DNA of 64,000 nt from Ilumatobacteraceae bacterium (lineage in GTDB: Bacteria > Actinomycetota > Acidimicrobiia > Acidimicrobiales > Ilumatobacteraceae). Shown piece after piece: positions 37,655 through 47,553 of this stretch. Made by a program: the position numbers and the translations under genes. Under the pieces are notes generated by a model. It had not been told where the DNA came from and did no database searches. It saw only the letters and a program-made list of their open reading frames with translations. The number at the start of each line of letters is the position of its first letter. The first letter of the stretch is position 1. The stretch spans positions 1-64,000 of the forward strand of contig JANYKU010000046.1 of the NCBI GenBank assembly GCA_025358075.1. The letters run 5' to 3'.

Positions 37655-38877
37655 TCGATCCACTCGACGAGATCATTCGAATCGAGGGTGGCCAGGTCCT
37701 GGCCACCCTCATTCGGCTGACCGGCGACATCGACCGCGCCGAGGATGCGTTGCACGATGCGATCGTCGTCGCCGCCGACGCCTGGCGACGCGATGGTGTC
37801 CCCGACCGGCCGGGTGCATGGCTGACGACGGTCGCTCGCAACAAGGAGCTCGATCGCATTCGTCGCGAGGCTCGCAGGGCACCGAAGGAAGTCGAGGCGT
37901 TCCGCCTGCTCACCGAAGGTTCGGGATCAGACGTGATCGACGAGCGCGACGACCGGCTGCGACTGCTGTTCACTTGCTGCCACCCGGCGTTGTCTCCGGA
38001 GTCACAGGTTGCCCTGGCACTGCGCACGATCTGCGGCTTCACCACGGTCGACATCGCTCGGGTGTTCCTGGTTCCGGAGCCCACCATCGGCCAGCGGATC
38101 AGCCGCGCCAAGGCCAAGATCACCAAGGCCCGGATCCCGTATCGGGTTCCCGACGCGCACGAGTTGCCCGACCGTCTGCGCCCAGTGCTGGCCACCGTGT
38201 ACGCGGTGTTCACGGCCGGTCACCACGCGCCGGTCGGAGAGCTGGGCGGGCGAGTCGACTTCGCCGACGAAGCGATTCGCCTGGCCAGACTGCTCGTCGA
38301 GTTGATGCCCGACGAAGCGGAATGTGTCGGCTTGCTGGCCTTGATGCTGGCGACCAACGCCCGTCGCCGCGCTAGGACGGACGCAGCCGGTGAGATGGTG
38401 TTGCTCGCCGATCAGGACCGCTCGCTGTGGGACGGCGCGGCGATCGCCGAGGCCGCCGCGCTGGTCGACTCCGTGTTGCGTCGGGGACGGCCCGGCGCCT
38501 ATCAGATGCAGGCGGCGATCGCCTGCCTGCACGGCGCGGCGCCCACCTATGCCGACACCGACTGGCCGCAGATCGCCGAGCTGTACTTGCTGCTCGAACA
38601 CCGCTGGCCAACCCCGGTCGTGCGGGTGAACCGGGCAGTCGCCGTTGCCGAGGTCGCCGGACCGCAGTCCGGGCTCGCCCTGCTCGACGATCTCGTCGGC
38701 AGCCCGACGGAACGTTGGCACCTGTACTGGTCGGCGCGCGCCGACTTCCAACGCCGACTTGGTGAGATCGACGCGGCTGCCGACTCATACCGCCAGGCAC
38801 TCGGCTGCCCCTGCAACGACAGTGATCGGCGCTTCCTGGAGCGACGCCTGGCATCGCTCGGACGTGAGCATCTCTGA
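37651..38877 (+). CDS. ECF42-type RNA polymerase sigma factor with C-terminal TPR-like extension
   Basis: Homology begins at DPLDEIIRIEGGQVLATLIRLTGDIDRAEDALHDA, so the start should lie near 37651. There the only candidate is CTG overlapping the DGPF stop as CTGA; the track's ATG 37576 or a TTG at 37600 would read antiparallel-like sequence over the DGPF gene. Sigma region 2 spans about 10-75 (GVPDRPGAWLTTVARNKELDRIRRE). Region 4 is about 110-160 (FTTVDIARVFLVPEPTIGQRISRAKAKI). A long helical extension then carries HHAPVGELGGRVDFADEAIRLARLL and RPGAYQMQAAIACLHG. In this family the extension replaces an anti-sigma factor. Confidence 0.85.
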   Translation: MIDPLDEIIRIEGGQVLATLIRLTGDIDRAEDALHDAIVVAADAWRRDGVPDRPGAWLTTVARNKELDRIRREARRAPKEVEAFRLLTEGSGSDVIDERDDRLRLLFTCCHPALSPESQVALALRTICGFTTVDIARVFLVPEPTIGQRISRAKAKITKARIPYRVPDAHELPDRLRPVLATVYAVFTAGHHAPVGELGGRVDFADEAIRLARLLVELMPDEAECVGLLALMLATNARRRARTDAAGEMVLLADQDRSLWDGAAIAEAAALVDSVLRRGRPGAYQMQAAIACLHGAAPTYADTDWPQIAELYLLLEHRWPTPVVRVNRAVAVAEVAGPQSGLALLDDLVGSPTERWHLYWSARADFQRRLGEIDAAADSYRQALGCPCNDSDRRFLERRLASLGREHL

Positions 38878-38900
38878 CGATTGGGTGGCATACTCCGGAG

Positions 38901-39089
38901 GTGACCCAGCGCAGTGGCGTCCGCTCGATGGCAGCGACGATGGTCGGCTACCTCATCGTCATCATCGTCGTGCTCATCCTGTTCAAGTTCATCGTCGGCA
39001 CGATTCTCTGGGTGCTGCGTGCCGTCCTTGTCGTCGTGGTACTTGGTGCCCTGTTGACGATCTATCTGAGGCTGAAGTCGCCGGACTGA
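38901..39089 (+). CDS. Small membrane protein, 62 aa
   Basis: A 62-codon ORF from GTG 38901 (or ATG 38928, giving 53 residues). It is almost entirely hydrophobic: MVGYLIVIIVVLILFKFIVGTILWVLRAVLVVVVLGALLTIYLRLKSPD, one long or two closely spaced membrane helices. GGAG directly abuts the GTG, which is too close for a good Shine-Dalgarno, so the start is uncertain. I do not recognise the family. It sits between the sigma factor and the PLP enzyme on the same strand. Confidence 0.6.
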   Translation: MTQRSGVRSMAATMVGYLIVIIVVLILFKFIVGTILWVLRAVLVVVVLGALLTIYLRLKSPD

Positions 39090-39109
39090 AGCGATACGGT
39101 GAGACGGCC

Positions 39110-40111
39110 ATGTCCACCACGCAGGTCGAAGCTCCCACGATCGAAGCAATCCGCGCCAACCGAGCCCGCCTCGGCGATTTGATTGTCACCACGCCGATTC
39201 GCCTCCTCGTCGACGACGCGGTCGGCGCTGCCGTCGGCGATTCGACATTGGTCTGGTTGAAGGAGGAGCTGTTCCAGCGCACCGGCAGCTTCAAGCCCCG
39301 CGGCGCGCTGTCGGTCATGCTCGACCTCGATCCGCCGGCGCTGGCACGCGGCGTCACCGGGGTGTCGGCCGGCAATCACGCGATCTCCTTGGGGTACTGC
39401 GCGCGAATCCTCGGTTCCACGGCAACGGTGGTGATGCCGAAGAACGCCAATCCGTTCCGCGTGCAGGTGTGCCGCGAGCTCGGTGCGACGGTCGTGCTGG
39501 TCGACAACGTTCACGACGCCTTCGATCGTGTCAAAGAGATCGAAGCGACCGAGGGACGTACGTTCGTCCATCCATACGAGGGCCCGAAGACCGCGCTGGG
39601 CACCGCGTCGGTGGGGCTGGAATTCATCGATCAGGTCACCGCTGCGGGCGGTTCGCTCGATGCGGTCATCGTCGCCGCCGGCGGAGGCGGTCTCACCGCG
39701 GGTGTTGCGTGTGCCGTCAAGCAGATGAGCCCCGGCACCGAGGTGTTCGTGGTCGAGCCCGAAGGCGCCGACAGCCTCACTCGCAGCTTCAAGGCAGGTT
39801 CACCGCAGTCGATCGAGGCCGTGCGTACGATCGCCGACTCGCTCGGTGCACCGCGCTGCGAGCCGTATTCGTTCGCGCTCAACCGCCAGTTCGTCGACGA
39901 GGTCGTGCTCGTCGACGACGATCAGATCCGCGACGCGATGCGTCTGCTGTTCCGCGCCGCCAAGTTGGCAGTCGAGCCCGCCGGCGCTGCAGCACTGGCA
40001 GCCCTGATGTACCCGCTGCGCAACCGGCTCGAAGGCAAGAGCGTGGGCGTGGTCGTGTGCGGGGCCAACATCGACCCGGAGACCTTCTCGAAGCACATCA
40101 CCCAGGTCTGA
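39110..40111 (+). CDS. PLP-dependent threonine/serine dehydratase-like enzyme
   Basis: From ATG 39110 (MSTTQVEAPTIEAI), 333 aa; the track's 38645 reads through other genes. The fold-type II PLP motif is QRTGSFKPRGAL (Lys about residue 61). SAGNHAISLGYCARILG, the phosphate loop VAAGGGGLTAGVA and KLAVEPAGAAALAAL follow. There is no C-terminal ACT domain, so it resembles catabolic threonine/serine dehydratases or serine racemases that release ammonia and a 2-oxoacid. The exact substrate is undetermined. Confidence 0.88.
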   Translation: MSTTQVEAPTIEAIRANRARLGDLIVTTPIRLLVDDAVGAAVGDSTLVWLKEELFQRTGSFKPRGALSVMLDLDPPALARGVTGVSAGNHAISLGYCARILGSTATVVMPKNANPFRVQVCRELGATVVLVDNVHDAFDRVKEIEATEGRTFVHPYEGPKTALGTASVGLEFIDQVTAAGGSLDAVIVAAGGGGLTAGVACAVKQMSPGTEVFVVEPEGADSLTRSFKAGSPQSIEAVRTIADSLGAPRCEPYSFALNRQFVDEVVLVDDDQIRDAMRLLFRAAKLAVEPAGAAALAALMYPLRNRLEGKSVGVVVCGANIDPETFSKHITQV

Positions 40112-40116
40112 CTGCG

Positions 40117-42180
40117 ATGAGCGCGAACGCGGCAGACCCCCACGGCATCGAAGCGCACGTCTACGAACGCCGTTGGCTCATTCTCGGGGTGTTGTGCTTG
40201 AGCCTGGTGCTGGTTGTGGCGGCCGTCAGCTCGATCAACGTCGCCATCCCATCGATTCGCGCGCAGCTGCATCCGACCGACACCCAGCTGCTGTGGATCG
40301 TCGACATCTATGCAGTGGTGTTCTCCGGTCTCTTGCTGCCGGCCGGGGCGCTCGGCGACAAGTTCGGCCGCAAGGGCGCACTGCAGTGCGGGTTGTCGAT
40401 CTTCGGTGTCGCCGCCGTGTTGTCGAGCCAGGCGGGAAGCCCCAACGTGCTGTTGATCTTCCGTTTCGTGATGGGCATCGGCGCTGCACTGATCATGCCG
40501 TCGACGCTGTCGCTGCTGACCAGCGTCTTCCCCCCGCACGAGCGTCCGAAGGCGATCGCCGTCTGGGCCGGGTTCGCCGGTGCCGGCGGCGTGATCGGCA
40601 CGCTGCTCGGCGGGTTCGTTCTCACTCACTTCTGGTTCGGCTCGGTCTTCTTCGTGTCCGTGGTGATCGCGGTCGTCGCCTTGGTGATGGTCACGATCGT
40701 GTGTCCGTCATCGAAGGAGCAGCACGAGATTCCGCTCGACCCGTTGGGCGCGTTGCTCTCGATGGTCGGATTCGGTTCGCTGCTGTACGGCATCATCGAA
40801 GGCCCGGAAAAGGGTTGGGGCACGATCCAAAGCGTCGGAGCATTCTCATTGTGCGTGGTTGCGTTCGTCGGCTTCGTGGTCTGGGAACGACGCCAGGAAC
40901 ATCCGATGCTGAACATCGGCTTCTTCTCGATCGGACGGTTCCGGGCTGGGTCGATCGGTGTGACCTTCACGTTCTTCACGATGTTCGCGATGTTCTTCGT
41001 GATCTCGCAGTACTTGCAGTCGGTTCGCGACTACTCCCCGCTGAGGGCCGGCTTCGCGGTGTTGCCGTTCGCCGTCACGAGTGTGGTGGTCTCACCTCGC
41101 GGCGCCGCCCTATCCGCCCGGTTCGAGCCGCGCCGGGTCGTGTTGACCGGTCTGTGCATCGTCCCGGTCGGGATCCTGTTGCTGTCGTTCATGAGCCAGT
41201 CGACTCCCTACGTGTTCATCGGCGCGGCGCTGGTGATCATGGCCGGTGGTTCGTCGCTCGCCCTCCCCACGCTGTCGACCGGGATCGTGCTCTCGCTTCC
41301 GATGGACAAGGCCGGCGTCGGGTCGGCCGTCAACGACACCACACGCGAGGTCGGCGGCGCCGTCGGGATCGCAGTCATCGGCAGCATCCTCGCCGCGCAG
41401 TACCGCAGTGGCATTGCCGCGCAGCTCGCCGGCGTGCAGCCGCAGGTCGCCGCGATCGCCAGCGACGGTGTCAGCGCGCTCTCCGCCTTCGCCAAGAGCG
41501 CGCCCACCACGTCCGGCTTGCCGCAGCTGCTGGCCATCGCCCGCTCGTCGTTCGTCGACGGCATGCAGATCGGCCTGAGGGTGTCGGCGGCGATCGCGTT
41601 GGCCGTGGCGATCGTGGTGTGGCGCTCGTACCCGAGCGGCCACTTGCGTCCGGTTGGAGCGGAAGCCCACCTGCGATTCACGCACACCGTTCGTCGTCTG
41701 GAGCCCGCGCAACACGAACTGCTTCGAACGATCCGGCTGCGGTCGCTCTCCCTCGAGCCGACAGCGTTCGGATCGACGTTCGAACGAGAGGTTGCCTTCT
41801 CCGACGACGACTGGCGCGGCCGCCTGCACCCCGACGCAAGCCCGACCTTCGTGGCATACGACGACTCGGGCGAGGCAGTCGGCAGCATTGTGGGAGCTAC
41901 CGACCTGAGCGACAGCCAGATCGCACTCTTGCTGGCGATGTGGGTGGAGCCGCAGGCGAGAGGAACCGGCGCCGCAGATGTGCTCGTCGGGGCGGTCGTC
42001 CGGTGGGCGGCTGCCGAGCATCACGTGGCAATTCAGCTGCACGTCACCGAGGGCAACACCCGTGCCGAGCGGGTGTACCAACGAAATGGGTTCGAGCGCA
42101 CCGGACGATCGCAGCTACGAGAACGAGACGGCGTCGCCGAGATCGAAATGGAACGTCGGCTGGAGCAGAACGAGATCTAG
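40117..42180 (+). CDS. DHA2-type MFS transporter fused to a GNAT acetyltransferase
   Basis: One uninterrupted frame of 687 residues from ATG 40117, six bases after the dehydratase stop. Residues about 20-500 form a 14-segment DHA2 exporter: [79 protein letters not shown]. Residues about 510-687 are a complete GNAT domain: [51 protein letters not shown] (acetyl-CoA loop), [19 protein letters not shown]. No stop or restart separates them, so the acetyltransferase is tethered to the cytosolic C-terminus of an exporter. An acetylate-and-export detoxification role is inferred. It shares a CTAG stop with the convergent ligase. Confidence 0.88.
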   Translation: MSANAADPHGIEAHVYERRWLILGVLCLSLVLVVAAVSSINVAIPSIRAQLHPTDTQLLWIVDIYAVVFSGLLLPAGALGDKFGRKGALQCGLSIFGVAAVLSSQAGSPNVLLIFRFVMGIGAALIMPSTLSLLTSVFPPHERPKAIAVWAGFAGAGGVIGTLLGGFVLTHFWFGSVFFVSVVIAVVALVMVTIVCPSSKEQHEIPLDPLGALLSMVGFGSLLYGIIEGPEKGWGTIQSVGAFSLCVVAFVGFVVWERRQEHPMLNIGFFSIGRFRAGSIGVTFTFFTMFAMFFVISQYLQSVRDYSPLRAGFAVLPFAVTSVVVSPRGAALSARFEPRRVVLTGLCIVPVGILLLSFMSQSTPYVFIGAALVIMAGGSSLALPTLSTGIVLSLPMDKAGVGSAVNDTTREVGGAVGIAVIGSILAAQYRSGIAAQLAGVQPQVAAIASDGVSALSAFAKSAPTTSGLPQLLAIARSSFVDGMQIGLRVSAAIALAVAIVVWRSYPSGHLRPVGAEAHLRFTHTVRRLEPAQHELLRTIRLRSLSLEPTAFGSTFEREVAFSDDDWRGRLHPDASPTFVAYDDSGEAVGSIVGATDLSDSQIALLLAMWVEPQARGTGAADVLVGAVVRWAAAEHHVAIQLHVTEGNTRAERVYQRNGFERTGRSQLRERDGVAEIEMERRLEQNEI

Positions 42181-43796
42181 GCGAGGCCGAGTACGTCGAT
42201 CGAGATCTCGCGCATTCGGTACTTCTGGATCTTGCCGGTGACGGTCATCGGGAAGTCGTCGGTCACGTGCACGTAGCGGGGGATCTTGAAGTGGGCGATG
42301 CGACCGGCGCAGAACGCGGCGAGGTCGTCGCGTGTCATCGTGGTTCCATCGCGAAGGTGCACCCAGGCGACGAGCTCCTCGCCGTACTTCTGGTCGGGTA
42401 CGCCGACCACTTGCACGTCGACGATGTCGGGATGGGTGTAGAGGAACTCCTCGACCTCGCGTGGATAGATGTTCTCGCCACCGCGGATGATCATGTCCTT
42501 GATGCGTCCGACGATGCTGACGTACCCCTGGTCGTCCATCACTGCCAGGTCACCGCTGTGCATCCAGCCATCCGCATCGATGGCTTCGGCAGTCATCTGC
42601 GGTTCGTTCCAGTAGCCGAGCATCACCGAGTACCCCTTGGTGCAGAGCTCACCCGGTGCGTTGCGGGCGACCGTGGCACCGCTGGCGGCATCGATGACTT
42701 TGATCTGCACGTGCGGGTGCACTCGCCCGACGCTGCCGACGCGCTTCTCCAGCGGATCGTCGGGTGAGGTTTGCGTCGACACAGGTGAGGTCTCGGTCAT
42801 GCCGTACCCGATGGTGACCTCGTGCATGTGCATCTCGTCGACGCATTGCTTCATGACCTCGGTCGGGCACGGCGAACCGGCCATCATCCCGGTGCGCAGC
42901 GACGACAGATCGAAGTTGTTGAACTCGGGATGACCGAGCATGGCGATGAACATGGTCGGCACGCCGAGCACGCTGGTGCAGCGTTCGGCCTCGATCGCCT
43001 GCAATGTGCTGAGCGCGTCGAACGAGGGTGCCGGCAACACCGTCGTGGTGGCGTGCGTGAGGCAGGCGAGGTTGCCGATCACCATTCCGAAGCAGTGGTA
43101 GAACGGAACCGGGATGCACACCCGGTCGGCGTCGGTGTACCGGAATCCCTCACCCAGGAACTGGCCGTTGTTGAGCAGGTTGCGATGGCTGAGGGTCGCG
43201 CCCTTCGGAAAGCCGGTGGTGCCGCTGGTGTATTGGATGTTGATCGGGTCGAGGTTGGTCAGCGAAGCGGCGCGGGCGGCAAGCTCGGCGGACGAGATGT
43301 GATCACCGCCGGCGAGCAAAGCATCCCAGTCGGGCGTACCGAGGAACACGACGTGCTCGAGATCGGGCAGCGAGCCACGAACGCTGCCGACCATCGCAGC
43401 GTAGTCACTGGTCTTGAAGCCGGTTGCCGACACCAACGCCCGGCAGCCCGACTGGGCGAGGGCGAATCGCAGCTCTTCGGTTTGATAGGCGGGATTGATG
43501 TTGACCAGGATCACGCCGACCTTGGCCGCAGCGAACTGGAGGTACACCCACTCGGCGTTGTTGGGGCTCCACATTCCGACGCGGTCGCCCTTGTCGAGAC
43601 CGAGACCGAGCAGACCTCGGGCAAGTCGATCGACGTGTTCGGCGAGCTGGCGATAGGTGTGCCGGATCCCCTGGAACGGAACTATCAATGCCTCGCGGTC
43701 GGCGTTGCCGGCGACGATTCGGTCGAACGCCGAGCCAATCGTCTCTTCCAACAGCGGCAGATCGGTGTTGCCGATCGCATGCGCAATGGTCGTCAT
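42177..43796 (-). CDS. AMP-dependent fatty acyl-CoA ligase
   Basis: A full-length 539-residue ANL ligase. The phosphate loop is [16 protein letters not shown] (about 189-204), then [52 protein letters not shown] and the catalytic Lys in [14 protein letters not shown] near the C-terminus. The motif set is that of medium- to long-chain acyl-CoA synthetases. No beta-oxidation genes are adjacent, so its chain length and role are open. Divergent from the GNAT at 43894. Confidence 0.92.
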   Translation of the reverse strand: MTTIAHAIGNTDLPLLEETIGSAFDRIVAGNADREALIVPFQGIRHTYRQLAEHVDRLARGLLGLGLDKGDRVGMWSPNNAEWVYLQFAAAKVGVILVNINPAYQTEELRFALAQSGCRALVSATGFKTSDYAAMVGSVRGSLPDLEHVVFLGTPDWDALLAGGDHISSAELAARAASLTNLDPINIQYTSGTTGFPKGATLSHRNLLNNGQFLGEGFRYTDADRVCIPVPFYHCFGMVIGNLACLTHATTTVLPAPSFDALSTLQAIEAERCTSVLGVPTMFIAMLGHPEFNNFDLSSLRTGMMAGSPCPTEVMKQCVDEMHMHEVTIGYGMTETSPVSTQTSPDDPLEKRVGSVGRVHPHVQIKVIDAASGATVARNAPGELCTKGYSVMLGYWNEPQMTAEAIDADGWMHSGDLAVMDDQGYVSIVGRIKDMIIRGGENIYPREVEEFLYTHPDIVDVQVVGVPDQKYGEELVAWVHLRDGTTMTRDDLAAFCAGRIAHFKIPRYVHVTDDFPMTVTGKIQKYRMREISIDVLGLA

Positions 43797-43893
43797 CGGC
43801 CCCCGATCGTCGGATGCTGCGGAAACAACGACTGTATATGCTTCGCCGCGCAGGGGGTAGGCGCAGGGGCTTGGCGAGGAGAGGGTAGGCGAC

Positions 43894-44757
43894 TTGGGAG
43901 AGCACGAGGCGACGGGACTGCACTACCTGGCTCTGGTCGCCGACTTGCTGCAGCGAGCAAGACTGGCATCGGCAGAGGGTGGGGTTTGGGAGGCAGGGGA
44001 CCTGCAGTGGTCGTGGCGGCGCGACCAGCACCTCGACCCTGCAAATGCGAGGTTCTGGATGGACGATGACGGTCGTCCGATCGGAGCCGTGATCGTCACC
44101 GAACACCCCGACGCCACGGGCCTCGACGTCATTGCCATGCCCGACGAGACCGAGCTTGCTCGCAACGAGATGTGGCCGCACGCGCTCGACCGAATGGCTG
44201 GCCTTCGCGATGTACCGATCGAGGTCGAGGTGCGCGACGACGATGTCGCTACGGCCACGTTGCTGCGAGAGGCTGGATTTGTCGTCGTCGAGCCGATGGC
44301 GATGTCGTGCTGGATGCCCGCCGCCGAGCGCGCCGCGATCCCGACGATCGTTTCGGGATTCCGGCTCCGCTCGACCGCGGATCGTGCGACGGATCCGCAC
44401 CACATGGCAACCCGCAGCGGACCGCATGTCGGGGCGCGGTTGCAGGAGTGCTCGCTCTACCGACCGGAGCTCGATCTGTACATCGAGGCACCCGATGGAG
44501 ATGTGGCGGGCTACGCGCTGTTCTGGGCCGACCCGATCACGCGGGTCGGGCTCCTCGAGCCGATGAGAATCGAAGACCGGCATCAGCACAAGGGACTAGG
44601 CACGCACCTCGTCCGCGCCGGTCTCGAACTGCTCGCCCATCATGGTTGCACGAGGCTGAAGGTGACCTACCTCGACGGCAATGAGCCGGCCCGGCTGCTC
44701 TACATCGGCAGCGGGTTCCACCCACGCACTCCGAGCCGGACGTACCGACGTACGTGA
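43894..44757 (+). CDS. Two-domain GNAT acetyltransferase
   Basis: A 287-residue protein from TTG 43894, with GAGGAGAGGG upstream. The C-terminal half is a clear [60 protein letters not shown]. The N-terminal half (about 10-140) looks like a degenerate second GNAT ([33 protein letters not shown]). Tandem-GNAT layout resembles MshD, but MshD-specific residues were not verified. The substrate is unknown. Confidence 0.8.
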   Translation: MGEHEATGLHYLALVADLLQRARLASAEGGVWEAGDLQWSWRRDQHLDPANARFWMDDDGRPIGAVIVTEHPDATGLDVIAMPDETELARNEMWPHALDRMAGLRDVPIEVEVRDDDVATATLLREAGFVVVEPMAMSCWMPAAERAAIPTIVSGFRLRSTADRATDPHHMATRSGPHVGARLQECSLYRPELDLYIEAPDGDVAGYALFWADPITRVGLLEPMRIEDRHQHKGLGTHLVRAGLELLAHHGCTRLKVTYLDGNEPARLLYIGSGFHPRTPSRTYRRT

Positions 44758-44773
44758 CCGTAAGGTTGCCCCC

Positions 44774-45712
44774 ATGAGGGTGATCGGTGTTGTTGAGTAC
44801 GGCGGCCCAGAAGCACTTCGGATCTTCGACGTCCCGGAGCCGCACGCCGGCCCGGGGCAGTTGCGCATCCGGGTCCGCGCCGCAACCGTCAACCCCACCG
44901 ACACTGCGGTTCGCAATGGTGCGCGGGCCGACGCTCAGAAGGAGTTTTCGCCACCGTTCGTACCCGGCATGGAGGTGGCCGGCGTGCTCGACGAGTTCGG
45001 CGAAGGGGTCGGCATCGACTTGGTGCGCGGCGAGCAGGTGATGGCGATCGTGGTGCCTCGCGGCTCGCACGGCGGTTACGCCGAGTTCGTCGTGGTGCCG
45101 GTCGAGTCGGTGGTACGCATCCCCGCCCGGGCCAGCCTGGCCGAAGCGGCGACTCTACCGATGAACGGGCTCACGGCTCGCCTGGCCCTCGACCTCCTCG
45201 CCCTTCGGCCCGGCCAGACGTTGGCCGTTACGGGCGCGGCGGGTGCCTTCGGTGGGTATGTCGTGCAACTCGCCAAGGCGGAGGGCTTGCGGGTGATCGG
45301 CGATGCCTCGCCCACCGACACCGATCTCGTGCGTGCGCTTGGGGCCGACGAGGTCGTCGCCCGTGGCGATGATGTAGCCGACCGCATCCGCGCCATCGTC
45401 CCGCAGGGTGTCGACGGGCTCGCCGATGGCGCGTTGCTCCACGCCAAGGCACTGCCCGCGGTGCGCGATGGCGGTGGGCTGGCCGCGGTGCGTACGTTCT
45501 CCGACGACACCGAGCGGGGCATCACGGTTCATCCGGTGTGGGTGCGCGAGTACGTGCGCGAGCACGCCAAGCTCGACCAACTTCGTCGACAGGTCGAGGA
45601 CGGCGTCATCACGCTGCGGGTGGCCCGAACCTTTGCGCCGGAGGACGCCACCGAGGCTCACCGCGTGCTCGAACGCGGAGGCACGCGGGGCCGCCTCGTC
45701 ATCACGTTCTAG
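44774..45712 (+). CDS. MDR-family quinone oxidoreductase-like dehydrogenase
   Basis: From ATG 44774 (MRVIGVVEYGGPEAL), 312 aa; the track's 44681 is too far upstream. It is a zinc-free medium-chain dehydrogenase: GroES-like N-terminus with VRAATVNPTDTAVRNG and PFVPGMEVAGVLDEFGEGV, NADP-binding motif VTGAAGAFGGYVVQLAKAEGLRVIG (about 152-176), and ending HRVLERGGTRGRLVITF. Such proteins reduce quinones or enones with NADPH. Confidence 0.87.
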   Translation: MRVIGVVEYGGPEALRIFDVPEPHAGPGQLRIRVRAATVNPTDTAVRNGARADAQKEFSPPFVPGMEVAGVLDEFGEGVGIDLVRGEQVMAIVVPRGSHGGYAEFVVVPVESVVRIPARASLAEAATLPMNGLTARLALDLLALRPGQTLAVTGAAGAFGGYVVQLAKAEGLRVIGDASPTDTDLVRALGADEVVARGDDVADRIRAIVPQGVDGLADGALLHAKALPAVRDGGGLAAVRTFSDDTERGITVHPVWVREYVREHAKLDQLRRQVEDGVITLRVARTFAPEDATEAHRVLERGGTRGRLVITF

Positions 45713-45739
45713 GTCGTCGACGCGACGTGGCAGACTCTC

Positions 45740-46663
45740 GTGGTCGTGCTTGCCAGTCCCCTTCTCCGTATCGATCGACTCACCAAGCGATATCCGGGGG
45801 TGACGGCGCTCGATGGCCTCACCATCGAACTGCCACGCGGGCTCGTCGGGCTGGTCGGTGCCAACGGTGCCGGCAAAACGACGATGTTTCGTATGCTCCT
45901 CGGGATCTCGAAGCCGACGGAGGGCAGCATCGAGGTCTGCGGGATCGACGTGGCGAAGGATCCGATCGGCGTGCGGTCGCGGCTCGGCTACATGCCGGAG
46001 CACGACTGCCTGCCGCTCGATCAGACCGCGGCCGACGTGGTGTCGACGTTCGGCGAGCTGAGCGGGCTTCCGGCTCGGGCGGCACGGCAGCGAGCCTCCG
46101 ACATCCTCGATCTGGTCGGACTCGACGAAGCACGCTTCCGGCCGATCGGCGGGTTCAGTACCGGCATGCGCCAGCGCACCAAGCTCGCCCAGGCCCTCGT
46201 CGGCGATCCTGAGTTGGTGCTGCTCGACGAGCCCACCGCCGGGCTCGATCCACTCGGACGTGAAGAGATGCTGGCACTCGTCGCCCGTCTCGGTACGTTC
46301 GGGATCTCGGTGATCATGGCCACACATCTCCTCGACGACGTCCAGCAGGTGTGCGACCACGTCGTGATGATCGACGCCGGTCGCCTGGTGGTTTCCGGTG
46401 GCACCGACTCACTGCTCGAGCGCACCGGGCTCGTCACGGTCGACGTCGGCGTACGCGGCGACGAGCTCGTGGCCGGTCTGGTTCTGGTTGGCCTCGCCGC
46501 GGTGGCCGAAGACGGTCTGGTCGAAGTCACCGTCGAGGGCAACCATCAGATGGACCTGCTGCGAGATGTGATCGCAGAGCGCGGGCTGCCGCTGTATCGA
46601 TTGTCGACGCGATTGACCTCGCTCGACGAAGTGTTCCTGCGTCTCGCGGGGACCCAGTCATGA
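45740..46663 (+). CDS. ABC exporter ATPase (first of two in operon)
   Basis: A 307-residue ATPase from GTG 45740 or the in-frame GTG 45746. It has Walker A GANGAGKTT, signature FSTGMRQRTKLAQAL, Walker B LVLLDEPTAGLDP and switch His in ATHLLDDVQQVCDH. The signature FSTGM replaces the usual LSGGQ, as in several ABC-2 exporters. The C-terminal tail LTSLDEVFLRLAG is typical of ABC-2 ATPases. It is first in a four-gene operon (ATPase, permease, ATPase, permease) with ATGA-type overlaps. Confidence 0.9.
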   Translation: MVVLASPLLRIDRLTKRYPGVTALDGLTIELPRGLVGLVGANGAGKTTMFRMLLGISKPTEGSIEVCGIDVAKDPIGVRSRLGYMPEHDCLPLDQTAADVVSTFGELSGLPARAARQRASDILDLVGLDEARFRPIGGFSTGMRQRTKLAQALVGDPELVLLDEPTAGLDPLGREEMLALVARLGTFGISVIMATHLLDDVQQVCDHVVMIDAGRLVVSGGTDSLLERTGLVTVDVGVRGDELVAGLVLVGLAAVAEDGLVEVTVEGNHQMDLLRDVIAERGLPLYRLSTRLTSLDEVFLRLAGTQS

Positions 46664-47553
46664 GCATGGCCGGCGCCGGTGCGGTCTACGACCGCGGCTA
46701 CCGGCCGTACGACGGGTCGCGTGGTCGGCGTGGGGCGGCGACGTTCGCGTTGTACAAGGCATCGATACGGCGAGCCCTCGGCCTCAGGCGAACGTGGCGG
46801 CAGAAGTTCGCCCCGTTCGTCCTCCTCGGCATCGTCACGATCCCGGCAGTCGTCAACGTCGGGATCGGCTACGTGACGCGAGACCGGCTCGACAACAAGA
46901 TCGAGATCATCACGTATCGCAACTACGTCGGGGTGTCGTCGGCACTCCTGTTGTTCGTCGCCCTCGTCGCCCCCGACGTGATGTGTCCCGATCGGCGGCA
47001 GAAGGTGCTCCCGTTGATGTTCGCCCGGCCCCTGACCGGAGTCGACTATGTGATTGCGAAGGTCGGCGCGATCGGCTCGATCCTGTTCGCGTTCTCGTTC
47101 CTGCCGCAGGTCGTGCTGTTCGTTGGCAACATGCTCGTCAGCGACAGCGCCGGGAAGTACTTCACCGGCCATCTCGACATCTTGTGGAGGGTGCCGGTCA
47201 CGGTGTTGATGTTGGCCGCCTTCTACGCGGTCGTCGGTGTCGCCATCGGGTCCTTGACCGATCGCCGCATCGTCGCCGGTTCTGCGGTGATCGGATTGCT
47301 GCTGATCACCTCGATTGCGTCAAGCGTCATGGTCGGCGAAATCGTCAACGGTCACGGCTCCATCGCCGCACTCGTCAATGTGCTGTCGTTGCCGCTGTAC
47401 CTACGCGACCTCGTGTTCCTCGGGCACATCGATCCCACCTCACCACTGGCGGGGGTGAGCAATGGCGGGCTGTTCGCCGTCGCTACCTACGTCGCCATTC
47501 TGCTCGTCGGGGTCGGCGTGCTGCTGCAACGGTATCGCTGGGTCGAGCACTGA
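46660..47553 (+). CDS. ABC-2 type permease (first of two in operon)
   Basis: From ATG 46660, overlapping the ATPase stop by 4 bp, 297 aa. The N-terminus VYDRGYRPYDGSRGRRGAATFALYKASIRRALGLRRTWRQKFAPFVLL is the cytosolic lead of an ABC-2 subgroup. About six hydrophobic segments follow, with the loop DRRQKVLPLMFARPLTGVDYVIAKV. The exported compound is unknown. The next gene's ATG shares one base with this stop (TGATG). Confidence 0.87.
   Translation: MSMAGAGAVYDRGYRPYDGSRGRRGAATFALYKASIRRALGLRRTWRQKFAPFVLLGIVTIPAVVNVGIGYVTRDRLDNKIEIITYRNYVGVSSALLLFVALVAPDVMCPDRRQKVLPLMFARPLTGVDYVIAKVGAIGSILFAFSFLPQVVLFVGNMLVSDSAGKYFTGHLDILWRVPVTVLMLAAFYAVVGVAIGSLTDRRIVAGSAVIGLLLITSIASSVMVGEIVNGHGSIAALVNVLSLPLYLRDLVFLGHIDPTSPLAGVSNGGLFAVATYVAILLVGVGVLLQRYRWVEH

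Noticed and set aside
40173-42767. 864-aa plus-strand ORF in another frame of the MFS-GNAT gene
   Set aside because: Arg- and Gly-rich out-of-frame translation of the same DNA; the MFS-GNAT frame has all the motifs.
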